From: Arcicella gelida
Lineage (GTDB): Bacteria; Bacteroidota; Bacteroidia; Cytophagales; Spirosomataceae
Assembly (NCBI RefSeq): GCF_034931025.1
Contig: NZ_JAYGIL010000007.1
Coordinates: 1-64,000, forward strand
DNA: 64,000 bases
Direction of reading: 5' to 3'
Under the pieces are notes generated by a model that was given only the letters and a program-made list of their open reading frames with translations, had not been told where the DNA came from and searched no databases. Shown piece by piece: positions 43,919-52,349 of the stretch. Numbering within the stretch: the stretch's first letter is position 1; every line of letters begins with the position of its first letter. Position numbers and translations under genes: made by a program.

Positions 43919-46489
43919 ATGAAATGTAATAGTAAGTTTACCCTACCCATAGGGTTAATGGCATTGCTTTGCCTTTTCAGCAGCAACTTGCAAGCACAGT
44001 CGGTTAGGAGTAAAATCAATATCAACCGAGCGTGGAAGTTTTTTTTAGGCGATACAACTCAAGCCGAAAAAGCAACTTTCAGTGATAAATCATGGAAAAA
44101 CATCAACCTTCCTCACAATTTTAGCTTACCGTATTTTCAGGAAGCTCGCTGGTATGTGGGCTTTGGCTGGTACCGCAAAACGATTACCGTACCTGCTTCT
44201 TGGAAAAATAAAAACATTGCTTTAGAATTTGAAGGTGCGTTCCGTGAAGCCGAAATATTTGTCAATGGTACATTGGTAGGTACACACGCAAGTGGCTACA
44301 CTGGCTTTGCTGTAGATATTACCAAAGCCCTGAAAGTGGGTGATAATACCCTTGCTGTTCGCTTGTCGAACCACTGGAGTCCGAGAATTGCCCCACGTAA
44401 CGGCGACCACAATTTTACAGGGGGTATTTATCGTGACGTTTCGTTGATTGTCACCAATCCGACGCACGTTACATGGTACGGAACTTTTGTAAAAACGCCT
44501 AAGGTTTCGGCGAAAGAAGGTCTTGTATCTGTAAGTACCGAAGTAGAAAACAAAAGTAATAGCAGTAAAAAAATAGAGCTTCGCACGTCTGTTTTTGACC
44601 CTACTGGCAAAGTGGTAGATACATTTTCTTCTACCCAAACGATTCCTGCCAATACTTTGGCAACATTCGAGCAAACAGGTAATAGCATTTCTCAGCCCAA
44701 ACTTTGGCATCCAGAACATCCATTTATGTATAAATTGGTAAGCAAATTATATGAAAATGGTAAGATCTTGCTTGATCAATACGAAACACCTTTTGGTTTC
44801 AGGTGGGTAGAATGGACAGCCGATAAAGGCTTTTTCTTGAATGGCGAACATTATTATTTCAAAGGTGCAAACGTACACCAAGACCATGCTGGTTGGTCGA
44901 GTGCCGTAACGAATACAGGTTTTTACCGAGATGTGCAATTAATCAAAGACGCAGGATTTGACTTTATCCGTGGGTCGCATTACCCACACGACCCTGCTTT
45001 TGCCGATGCTTGCGATAAATTAGGGATGTTGTTTTGGTCTGAAAATAATTTTTGGGGTGTTGGCGGTGCTACGGGTGAAGGTGGTTGGTTTCAAGGACCA
45101 GGTACTTACCCTTACTACGATGAAGATAGCAAGCCTTTTGGCGAAAGTTTGAAAACCAGTTTAAGAGAAATGATTCGGGTCAATCGTAATCACCCTTCTA
45201 TCATTACGTGGAGTATGTGTAACGAGCCGTTCTTTACGCATCAAAGTACCATGCCAAAAGTACGTGAACTTTTGAAGGAATTGGTAGCATACAGCCACCA
45301 ACTCGACCCAACACGGGCGGCGGCTATCGGTGGTTCGCAACGAGGAGAAATTGATAAATTGGGCGATATTGCTGGCTACAATGGAGACGGTGCAAGGTTG
45401 TTTATCAAACCGGGTGTTGCCAGTGTGGTAAGTGAATATGGTTCGGTGATTGATTTTCGTCCGGGCAAATACGACGCTGGTTGGGGCGATATGGAATCAC
45501 AACCACAATTTGAATGGAGAAGCGGACAAGCCATTTGGTCGGGTTTTGATTATGGTACGCACGCTGGGCAATTAGGACAAATGGGAATCATTGATTATCA
45601 GCGTATTCCAAAAAATAAATGGTACTGGTACCGTAAAACATACTTAGGCATAGAACCACCAGCACCAACCGTAGCAGGAACACCAGCTCAACTCAAATTG
45701 AGTGCCGATAAAACCGTGATTCAACAAGCCGATGGAACAGACGACGTACATTTGTTGGTAACAGTACTGGATGCCCAAGGCAGAGAATTGAGCAGTTCGC
45801 CAGATGTAACGCTCACCTTGGTTTCTGGCCCAGGCGAGTTTCCGGGTGGTTCATCCATCACTTTCTCCAATAAATCTAATATTGCCATAAGAGATGGAAA
45901 AGCGGCGATTGAGTTCCGTTCACATTATGCTGGCACGTCGGTTATCAAAGCTTCTTCGGCTGGCTTGCCCGATGCTTTTATTACCATTGTTTCTAAAAAT
46001 GCCCCTGTATATTTGGCGAGTAAAACGCCCAAAATTGCAGAGCGTCCTTATGTGAAATTTGACGACATCATGCCTGCCGAACGTAAAGGAAAAGTGAATT
46101 TGGTATTCAACCGTCCAACCAGAGTATCAAGCGAAGAAGCAAGCCATACAGGGCGTTATGTAAACGATGGTTCGCTTCAAACCTATTGGCAAGCACAAGG
46201 CAATAACAAAGTGGCATGGTTACAAATCGACTTAGAAAATACCTACCACCTCACAGAAATAAAACTTGCCTTTCCGCAAGATGGCCTTGTTGATTACAGC
46301 ATTGAAATTAGTAACGATGGCATCAATTGGATAACCTTATCAACGCAACACACACAAGTAAGCAAAGAAACTTTACTTACGCATACTTTTAAAGAAAAAG
46401 TAAAAGCTGGGCTGGTTAGAATTGCTTTTAGTACCCCAAATAGTAACTCAATCATCGGTTTAAGCGAGTTTGAAGTTTACGGAGAGTAA
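43919..46489 (+). CDS. Glycoside hydrolase family 2 beta-galactosidase-like enzyme with C-terminal discoidin domain
   Basis: An 856-residue secreted enzyme with a signal peptide (about 1-27), GH2 sugar-binding domain (about 30-180), Ig-like domain (about 185-295) and TIM barrel (about 300-580). The acid/base residue is E436 in SMCNEPFF and the nucleophile is E506 in VVSEYGS. An Ig-like domain follows (about 590-690), and the C-terminal F5/8-type discoidin (CBM32-like) domain spans about 715-855. beta-Galactosidase is most likely, but GH2 also includes glucuronidases and mannosidases. It is co-transcribed with the GH95 gene and ended by a 12-bp hairpin at 46517. Confidence 0.9.
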   Translation: MKCNSKFTLPIGLMALLCLFSSNLQAQSVRSKININRAWKFFLGDTTQAEKATFSDKSWKNINLPHNFSLPYFQEARWYVGFGWYRKTITVPASWKNKNIALEFEGAFREAEIFVNGTLVGTHASGYTGFAVDITKALKVGDNTLAVRLSNHWSPRIAPRNGDHNFTGGIYRDVSLIVTNPTHVTWYGTFVKTPKVSAKEGLVSVSTEVENKSNSSKKIELRTSVFDPTGKVVDTFSSTQTIPANTLATFEQTGNSISQPKLWHPEHPFMYKLVSKLYENGKILLDQYETPFGFRWVEWTADKGFFLNGEHYYFKGANVHQDHAGWSSAVTNTGFYRDVQLIKDAGFDFIRGSHYPHDPAFADACDKLGMLFWSENNFWGVGGATGEGGWFQGPGTYPYYDEDSKPFGESLKTSLREMIRVNRNHPSIITWSMCNEPFFTHQSTMPKVRELLKELVAYSHQLDPTRAAAIGGSQRGEIDKLGDIAGYNGDGARLFIKPGVASVVSEYGSVIDFRPGKYDAGWGDMESQPQFEWRSGQAIWSGFDYGTHAGQLGQMGIIDYQRIPKNKWYWYRKTYLGIEPPAPTVAGTPAQLKLSADKTVIQQADGTDDVHLLVTVLDAQGRELSSSPDVTLTLVSGPGEFPGGSSITFSNKSNIAIRDGKAAIEFRSHYAGTSVIKASSAGLPDAFITIVSKNAPVYLASKTPKIAERPYVKFDDIMPAERKGKVNLVFNRPTRVSSEEASHTGRYVNDGSLQTYWQAQGNNKVAWLQIDLENTYHLTEIKLAFPQDGLVDYSIEISNDGINWITLSTQHTQVSKETLLTHTFKEKVKAGLVRIAFSTPNSNSIIGLSEFEVYGE

Positions 46490-46516
46490 GATTGAAAAAT
46501 AGATTATAAAGTAGTG

Positions 46517-46550
46517 AAATTGGCTATGCTGTTTTACACATAGCCAATTT
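46517..46550 (+). terminator. Terminator after the GH2 gene
   Basis: A perfect 12-bp stem, AAATTGGCTATG / CATAGCCAATTT, has a 10-base loop 28 bp after the stop codon. It separates the GH95-GH2 unit from the acyltransferase-GH89 unit. Confidence 0.8.
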
Positions 46551-46768
46551 AGTTTGATGATGAATAATACCTTTGCTTAAAATAGACATCAATTTGATAT
46601 CTATGAAGTCAAACTTTAATTAAAGTGTAAATACAGCATTAAATCAACCTTTAATGTTTGTATAGTTATTCATCCTAATGAAAAAAATATATGAGATACC
46701 GTTGTCCGAATGCTTGACTAGTTCAAGAACTAATATTATTAGGATTTAAATATTTGTGGTTTAAAAGT

Positions 46769-47884
46769 ATGCAAAAAAGTATTACTTCTGCTCGCTTAGT
46801 TTCACTGGATGCACTCAGAGGCTTCGATATGTTTTGGATTATTAGTGGAGAAGGGCTTATTCATGAATGGGCCAAAGCCTCTGGCAATCCGACTGCCAAC
46901 TGGATGTCGAGTCAATTACATCATTCTGAATGGAATGGTTTTACCTTTTACGACCTAATTTTCCCTTTGTTTATCTTCATTGCTGGTATTTCTATGCCAT
47001 ACAGTATTGGCAGGCAATTGGAAAACCCAAAAAATACGCTATTCAATATTCTAAAAAGTTTATTCAAAAGAGCCATTATTTTAATTATCCTCGGCACTAT
47101 TGTCAATGGCTTATTCAAATGGCAAGGTTATGAAAATACTCGTATCGCCAGCGTTTTAGGACGAATAGCTCTTTCTTGTTTCTTTGCAGGTTTGATATTT
47201 CTTTATACCAATCTTAGAACCCAAATCATACTCTTTTTTACCATCCTTCTTGGCTACTTTTTAATGATGAAATACATTCCTGTTCCAGATTTTGGAGCTG
47301 GTGTATTGACGAAAGAAGGAAACTTAGCTGCTTACCTTGACAGACTTTTTCTTCCCGGCAAGCTTCACCGCAAAGTATATGACCCCGAAGGTTTACTTTC
47401 AACACTGCCTGCTATTTGTAATGCTTTGTTGGGCGTTTTTACAGGGCATTTCTTACGTTCCTCTACCTTCTCTAAATTCAAAAAAGTAGCTTCAATGGCT
47501 GCCGTTGGCATTTTACTAATTGTACTCGCTTGGCTTTGGAATCCATTTTTCCCTATCAATAAAATCCTTTGGACGAGTTCCTTTGTACTCTGTTCGGGTG
47601 GTTTTAGTTTACTTTTCATGGCTTTCTTTTACTTAATTATCGACGTACTCGAAATCAAGTTTTGGATAGCTCCATTCGTTTGGATTGGTATGAACTCCAT
47701 TACGATTTACTTGGCTGCTCATGGTTTAATTGATTTTGAAGCCACTGCTATTTACTTATTCGGTGGATTGATTAGTAAAATAGAGGCTTCATGGCAAGCA
47801 GTAGCTTTGGCAGGCGGAATCGTGATAGTACAATTAGGATTTTTATACTTTTTATATCGTCATAAATGGTTCTTGAAAGTATAG
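46769..47884 (+). CDS. HGSNAT-like membrane acyltransferase (DUF5009/DUF1624-type)
   Basis: This integral membrane protein of 371 residues has about ten hydrophobic segments. The N-terminal motif ARLVSLDALRGFDMFWI and the following DLIFPLFIFIAGISM are typical of the bacterial relatives of heparan-alpha-glucosaminide N-acetyltransferase. In lysosomes that enzyme acetylates terminal alpha-glucosamine so that alpha-N-acetylglucosaminidase can cleave it. Here it stands 63 bp upstream of such a glucosidase (GH89). The open frame begins with TTG at 46754; the ATG at 46769 places the LDALRGFD motif as usual near the N-terminus. Confidence 0.85.
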   Translation: MQKSITSARLVSLDALRGFDMFWIISGEGLIHEWAKASGNPTANWMSSQLHHSEWNGFTFYDLIFPLFIFIAGISMPYSIGRQLENPKNTLFNILKSLFKRAIILIILGTIVNGLFKWQGYENTRIASVLGRIALSCFFAGLIFLYTNLRTQIILFFTILLGYFLMMKYIPVPDFGAGVLTKEGNLAAYLDRLFLPGKLHRKVYDPEGLLSTLPAICNALLGVFTGHFLRSSTFSKFKKVASMAAVGILLIVLAWLWNPFFPINKILWTSSFVLCSGGFSLLFMAFFYLIIDVLEIKFWIAPFVWIGMNSITIYLAAHGLIDFEATAIYLFGGLISKIEASWQAVALAGGIVIVQLGFLYFLYRHKWFLKV

Positions 47885-47947
47885 TTTCAAGTTCAGTCAC
47901 TTTTATGAATCAGAACAAAATCATTATCCAATACTCCACTAAAAACT

Positions 47948-50149
47948 ATGTCCAAATTATTTAACCAAAGTATTGTATTGCTTTTACTTGCTGTGAATTT
48001 TGCTTATAGTCAGGCAGATTTAGCAGCTTCAAAGGCATTAATCAAACGTATCATTCCGCAAAAAGCTCAGTATTTTGAGGTAGCCAATATTCCACAAGAA
48101 AATGGGAAAGATGTTTTTGAAATTGAAAGTAAAAGCGGAAAAATCATCTTAAAAGGAAGTTCGGGCGTAAGTATTGCTTCTGCTCTGAATCATTACTTAA
48201 ATGAGTACTGCCACTGCCAAATCACTTGGAATGGCACAAACTTACAGCTTCCGAAAACCTTGCCCGTTCTTAAAACCAAAGTTCATAAAAACACTTCTTT
48301 TGAATATCGCTATTATCTCAATTACTGTACTTTCAATTACAGTATGAGTTGGTGGGACTGGAAACGTTGGGAAAAGGAAATCGACTGGATGGCTCTTCAC
48401 GGAATCAATATGCCTTTGGCAATCACGGGCGAAGAATATACTTGGTACGAAGTTTATAAAGAAATGGGGTTTAGTGATAACGACTTAGCTTCGTTTTTCA
48501 GCGGACCAGCATATTTTTCATGGTTTTGGATGGGAAATCTTGATGGCTGGGGTGGGCCTCTCCCACTCAGTTGGATGAAAAACCATAAAAATTTACAAAC
48601 AAAAATTCTTGCTCGCCAAAGATCTTTGGGCATGACGCCCGTTTTGCCTGCCTTCACAGGACACGTGCCGTCGGCTTTCAAAGAGCATTTTCCAAAAGCA
48701 AAACTAAAAGCGACCAACTGGACAAACGGCTTTGCAGATACTTATATTCTCGACTCGGAAGATCCACTTTTTGCAGAAATCGGAAAGAAATTTCTACAAA
48801 AACAAACACAACTTTTTGGAACAAATCACTTCTATTCGGCTGATACTTTTAACGAAAACGAACCACCAACCGACGACCCCGCTTTTTTATCAAAACTAAG
48901 TACTAGAGTATATGAAGGCATGAAACAAGCCGACCCAAAAGCCGTTTGGGTAATGCAAGGATGGCTATTTTATAGCGATAGAAAATTCTGGAAAGAACCA
49001 CAAATCAAAGCTTTGTTGGATGCTGTTCCGAATGATAAAATGTTACTCTTGGATTTGGCAACAGAAATTGAACCCGTTTGGAAACGCACACAAGCATATT
49101 ATGGCAAACCGTGGATTTGGAACATGCTTCATAATTTTGGAGGAAACGTAAACCTTTTTGGAAGAATCGAAGGCGTAGCCAATGGCCCAATTCAAGCCTT
49201 GAATAGTCCGAATAAAGGAGACTTGAAAGGAATAGGTTTGACGATGGAAGCCATCGAGCAAAACCCTGTTTTATATGAACTCACGATGCGTCATGTGTGG
49301 GAAAATACTCCTTTAGATTTAGACAAATGGTTGGATACTTATATACTGAATCGTTATGGGAAACTTACGCCAAAAACTCAAGAAGTATGGCAAATTTTGA
49401 AAAAAACAGCCTATAACGGAAAAGATATTCGTGATGGAGCAGAATCAATCATTACAGGTCGACCGACTTTCGATTCTACTACTATCTGGACAAGAACCAG
49501 ACTCAACTATTTACCTAAAGACCTTTTACCAGCTTGGAAATTGATGGTAGAATCTATTGAAGATTGTGGCAAAAACGATGGTTTCCAGTACGATTTAATC
49601 GACATCAGTCGTCAAGTATTGGCAAATTATGCCTTGCCTTTACAGAAAAAATGGGTAACTGCTTATCGACAAAAAGACTTAGCGAATTTTAAAAAATACA
49701 GTCAGGAGTACATTGAACTCATTGAAGATTTAGACCAACTATTGGCTACCCGAAAAGATTTTATGCTTGGTCCATGGATAGCCTCAGCTCGTGACCAAGG
49801 GACAAATCCAGCCGAAAAAGCTTTGTACGAACAAAATGCCCGTGATTTAATTACGCTCTGGGGTGATGCCAACAGTCCTCTTCACGAATACGCCAACCGC
49901 CAATGGAGTGGTTTATTGAATGATTTTTATAAACCTCGTTGGCAACAATTTTTCAATAAAGTAACGCTTGCCTTAGAAAAAGGCGAAAAAATGGATACTG
50001 AGGCTTTTGAAAAAGAAATCAGACAATGGGAATGGAAATGGGTAACAAGCCAAAAGAACTTCCCTACCCAAAGTATAAATCAAGTAAATGCGGTAGCACA
50101 ATCGCTTTATAAAAAGTATTATACAAAAGTTTACTCCGTTTATGAATAA
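47948..50149 (+). CDS. GH89 alpha-N-acetylglucosaminidase (NAGLU family)
   Basis: This 733-residue secreted enzyme has a signal peptide (about 1-21), a small N-terminal domain (about 25-115), and then the catalytic TIM barrel with the family block SWWDWKRWEKEIDWMALHGIN (split around residue 140). Likely catalytic glutamates are E303 in DTFNENEP and E434 in LTMEAIEQN, matching human NAGLU E316 and E446. It removes terminal alpha-linked GlcNAc, as found in gastric-type mucin caps or heparan. A C-terminal helical domain follows. It is probably co-transcribed with the acyltransferase gene and ended by a 19-bp hairpin. Confidence 0.94.
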   Translation: MSKLFNQSIVLLLLAVNFAYSQADLAASKALIKRIIPQKAQYFEVANIPQENGKDVFEIESKSGKIILKGSSGVSIASALNHYLNEYCHCQITWNGTNLQLPKTLPVLKTKVHKNTSFEYRYYLNYCTFNYSMSWWDWKRWEKEIDWMALHGINMPLAITGEEYTWYEVYKEMGFSDNDLASFFSGPAYFSWFWMGNLDGWGGPLPLSWMKNHKNLQTKILARQRSLGMTPVLPAFTGHVPSAFKEHFPKAKLKATNWTNGFADTYILDSEDPLFAEIGKKFLQKQTQLFGTNHFYSADTFNENEPPTDDPAFLSKLSTRVYEGMKQADPKAVWVMQGWLFYSDRKFWKEPQIKALLDAVPNDKMLLLDLATEIEPVWKRTQAYYGKPWIWNMLHNFGGNVNLFGRIEGVANGPIQALNSPNKGDLKGIGLTMEAIEQNPVLYELTMRHVWENTPLDLDKWLDTYILNRYGKLTPKTQEVWQILKKTAYNGKDIRDGAESIITGRPTFDSTTIWTRTRLNYLPKDLLPAWKLMVESIEDCGKNDGFQYDLIDISRQVLANYALPLQKKWVTAYRQKDLANFKKYSQEYIELIEDLDQLLATRKDFMLGPWIASARDQGTNPAEKALYEQNARDLITLWGDANSPLHEYANRQWSGLLNDFYKPRWQQFFNKVTLALEKGEKMDTEAFEKEIRQWEWKWVTSQKNFPTQSINQVNAVAQSLYKKYYTKVYSVYE

Positions 50150-50157
50150 TAACCCTT

Positions 50158-50200
50158 AACACAAAAGTACATCTTTCTATTAAAGATGTACTTTTGTGTT
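50158..50200 (+). terminator. Strong terminator at the end of the glycan locus
   Basis: A perfect 19-bp inverted repeat (50158-50176 with 50182-50200) has the loop CTATT and lies 8 bp after the GH89 stop. The arms read AACACAAAAGTACATCTTT and its complement. It sits 19 bp before the Crp/Fnr start codon, so it might also affect that gene's leader. Confidence 0.9.
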
Positions 50201-50219
50201 ACTCATATATTAAAAATCG

Positions 50220-50780
50220 ATGGATTTAATACAATTTTTCAATAAAGAAATAAAATTTACAGAAGAAGAAAACGAAGTATTAGCAAAGTCTTTTAAGGAA
50301 GAAGACTATGCCAAAGGCACTACGATTATCCAACCACATAGTTTTTCAAAAAAAGTTTATTTTATCGAAAAAGGTTTACTTCGTTGTTATTATTACAAAG
50401 ACGGAAAAGACATTACGCATTTCTTTTTTGATGAAGATACCTTCACTGCTCCACTCAACAGTGTTTTTTATAATAAAGAAGAGCCTTATGGCTGGGAAGC
50501 TTTAGAAGAAACAAAGCTTCGAGTAATTCATTATGATGATTTACAAGATTTATTCATCAAATACCCAAGTATTCAACGTTTCTTTTTTGGTGTTTCTTTA
50601 GACATCCTCAATGCCTTTGCTCTCAAACTTGAATATCTTCAATTTCATAATGCCGAAGAGCGTTATGCCAATCTTCTTGAAACAAGTCCTAAAATTTTAC
50701 TTCGAGCGTCATTAGGGCATATTGCCTCTTATTTGGGCATTACTCAACAGACTTTAAGTGTTATCAGAGGCAGAAAATAA
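50220..50780 (+). CDS. Crp/Fnr-family transcriptional regulator
   Basis: This 186-residue regulator has a cyclic-nucleotide-binding-like beta barrel (about 20-115; FIEKGLLRCYYYKDGKD) and a C-terminal helix-turn-helix (LGHIASYLGITQQTLSVIR, about 163-183). The usual phosphate-binding Gly-Glu...Arg-Ser cassette for cAMP is missing; the corresponding stretch reads TAPLNSVFYNKEEPYGW. It probably responds to another signal. Its short C-terminal end is typical in Bacteroidota. It stands upstream of the reductase-like gene and the efflux operon and could control them. Confidence 0.9.
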   Translation: MDLIQFFNKEIKFTEEENEVLAKSFKEEDYAKGTTIIQPHSFSKKVYFIEKGLLRCYYYKDGKDITHFFFDEDTFTAPLNSVFYNKEEPYGWEALEETKLRVIHYDDLQDLFIKYPSIQRFFFGVSLDILNAFALKLEYLQFHNAEERYANLLETSPKILLRASLGHIASYLGITQQTLSVIRGRK

Positions 50781-50880
50781 TTTTAGCCTTTTTTCACTTT
50801 TTAATATATATGAAAAGTTTTCACCATAATTCATGCGTGCTTTGCATTGTCATTAATCAATCAAAAAGGCATAGAGAAAT

Positions 50881-51261
50881 ATGGAAACGCATCATATCTT
50901 TTTGGCATATCATACAGGAATCGCTTCTGTTTTTCCTGTTATCAAAGAAAGACTGGCAAATCATGCCCAAGTCTCTTTACTTTATTTTTCATCTAATCAT
51001 CTTTTCGATTTTCGGAAAGAATTACACATTCTCCAGTGTCATTTTAGCTCACAATTGTATATCAGTTATGAATCTTCTTACACTGAAAAGGACGGTTTAC
51101 TGAATCAAGACAATATCGAGGCGGTTATCAATGCCAATACTGCTCCAACTATGTGCTTTACAATTTCGGGAAATCCTCAATTTTCAGAAAGAATCAATGA
51201 AGTACTCCATTTTTTAGGCATGAAAAATATCATCATGCAAGAGCAATACTTTGTTGCTTAA
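50881..51261 (+). CDS. Short ferredoxin-reductase-like NAD-binding half, 126 aa
   Basis: The pattern resembles the NAD(P)-binding C-terminal half of FNR-type oxidoreductases. An opening FLAYHTGIASVFPVIKERL replaces the usual GIAP..S segment, a middle domain follows, and the closing part MCFTISGNPQFSERINEVL, then NIIMQEQYF, aligns in style with the CGP..M and E-x-F end. No FAD-binding half exists upstream, so it is either a degenerate remnant or a stand-alone divergent domain. The start at 50881 is an ATG; a longer overlapping frame at 50810 looks non-coding. It follows the Crp/Fnr gene by 100 bp and precedes the efflux adaptor by 60 bp. Confidence 0.6.
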   Translation: METHHIFLAYHTGIASVFPVIKERLANHAQVSLLYFSSNHLFDFRKELHILQCHFSSQLYISYESSYTEKDGLLNQDNIEAVINANTAPTMCFTISGNPQFSERINEVLHFLGMKNIIMQEQYFVA

Positions 51262-51321
51262 TGATGTCCCAAGTAATTTTTACGCTAATTCAATTCATCC
51301 AATCTATCAAATCACAAGCAC

Positions 51322-52341
51322 ATGAAATTTTATATCATGCCTGTTGCCCTATTGCTTTTAGCGTGCAACAGCGAAACAAAAGAAGTAAAAAAAACAGAAG
51401 TCATTCTTGTAAAAACCGAACAAGTAGCCAACACAAGTATCAAAACAGACATTGCTATCAGTGGTAGCGTTGAAGGCTCAAGTACCGTTCGCTTGGGTTT
51501 TATGGTTGGCGGTAAAATCAAGAGTATCAATACCAAAGAAGGTCAAAATGTTTCAAAAGGACAACTGATAGCCTGTTTAGACCCCAGTAATTATGTAATC
51601 GCCAAACAATTGTCGGACGTACAAGTAAATGCCACTACCGATGAATACAACCGTCTGAAACAGTTACGTACAAGAGGAAGCGTTAGCGAAAGTGACTTCT
51701 CTAAAGTTTCTTTTTCCTTGGAAGAAGCCCAATTACAACAAAAACTCCAAGCCAAAAATGTAGAAGATACCAGGTTGTATTCGCCTATCAGTGGTGTTTT
51801 GCTAAGTAAACAAACAGAAGTTGGGGAAATTGTGGGCGTAGGTACGCCCCTATTTGTACTTTCATCAATTCAAAAAGTACTTGTATCGGCTTTTATTCCA
51901 GAATCTGAACTCCAACATATCCGCATCGGACAAGTAGCCCATATTTATATTGGTGCATTGGGTAAAACTTTTGAAGGAAAAGTAAGCGAAGTAGGAGCTG
52001 TTGCCGACCCAGATACCAGAACATTTACCGTAAAAGTTACCGTAGAAAACAAAGGTTTGCACATTCGGCCGGGGATGATTGCTGAGGTAAAATTGAATAA
52101 TAGTCAAACAAAAGAAAGCATTTTATTGCCATCGTCTTGCATTGGTAATGATGCCAATAGCCAAAGCTATGTTTATGTAGTGGACAAAACATCGGGCAAG
52201 GCTTTCAAACGTAATGTGAGCCTCGGTAAAATCGTCAACAACAAAATTGAAATAGTTGCTGGCCTATCCTTGGGCGAAACCGTAGTAACATCAGGACAAA
52301 CGAAGCTTTCAGACGGCTCTCTTATCACCCTTTCAAAATAA
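51322..52341 (+). CDS. RND efflux periplasmic adaptor (membrane fusion lipoprotein)
   Basis: This 339-residue adaptor has a lipoprotein signal with Cys15 in LLLLAC. A beta-barrel/lipoyl segment (GGKIKSINTKEGQNVSKGQ near 63-81) is followed by a short helical hairpin (about 95-145), the returning lipoyl half (LYSPISGVLLSKQTEVGE) and a beta-barrel domain. It links the inner-membrane pump to TolC. It is the first gene of the efflux operon; the pump gene starts 8 bp downstream. Confidence 0.93.
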   Translation: MKFYIMPVALLLLACNSETKEVKKTEVILVKTEQVANTSIKTDIAISGSVEGSSTVRLGFMVGGKIKSINTKEGQNVSKGQLIACLDPSNYVIAKQLSDVQVNATTDEYNRLKQLRTRGSVSESDFSKVSFSLEEAQLQQKLQAKNVEDTRLYSPISGVLLSKQTEVGEIVGVGTPLFVLSSIQKVLVSAFIPESELQHIRIGQVAHIYIGALGKTFEGKVSEVGAVADPDTRTFTVKVTVENKGLHIRPGMIAEVKLNNSQTKESILLPSSCIGNDANSQSYVYVVDKTSGKAFKRNVSLGKIVNNKIEIVAGLSLGETVVTSGQTKLSDGSLITLSK

Positions 52342-52349
52342 TTAGTCAC

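Noticed and set aside
44222..44719. 165-codon minus-strand frame inside the GH2 gene
   Set aside because: Lies wholly within an intact GH2 coding sequence and has no protein-like motifs.
46678..46749. 23-codon frame starting MKKIYEIPLS
   Set aside because: Too short and without conservation or context; probably chance.
50810..51103. 97-codon plus-strand frame overlapping the reductase-like gene
   Set aside because: It overlaps in another frame, and its translation has no family resemblance, whereas the 50881 frame does.
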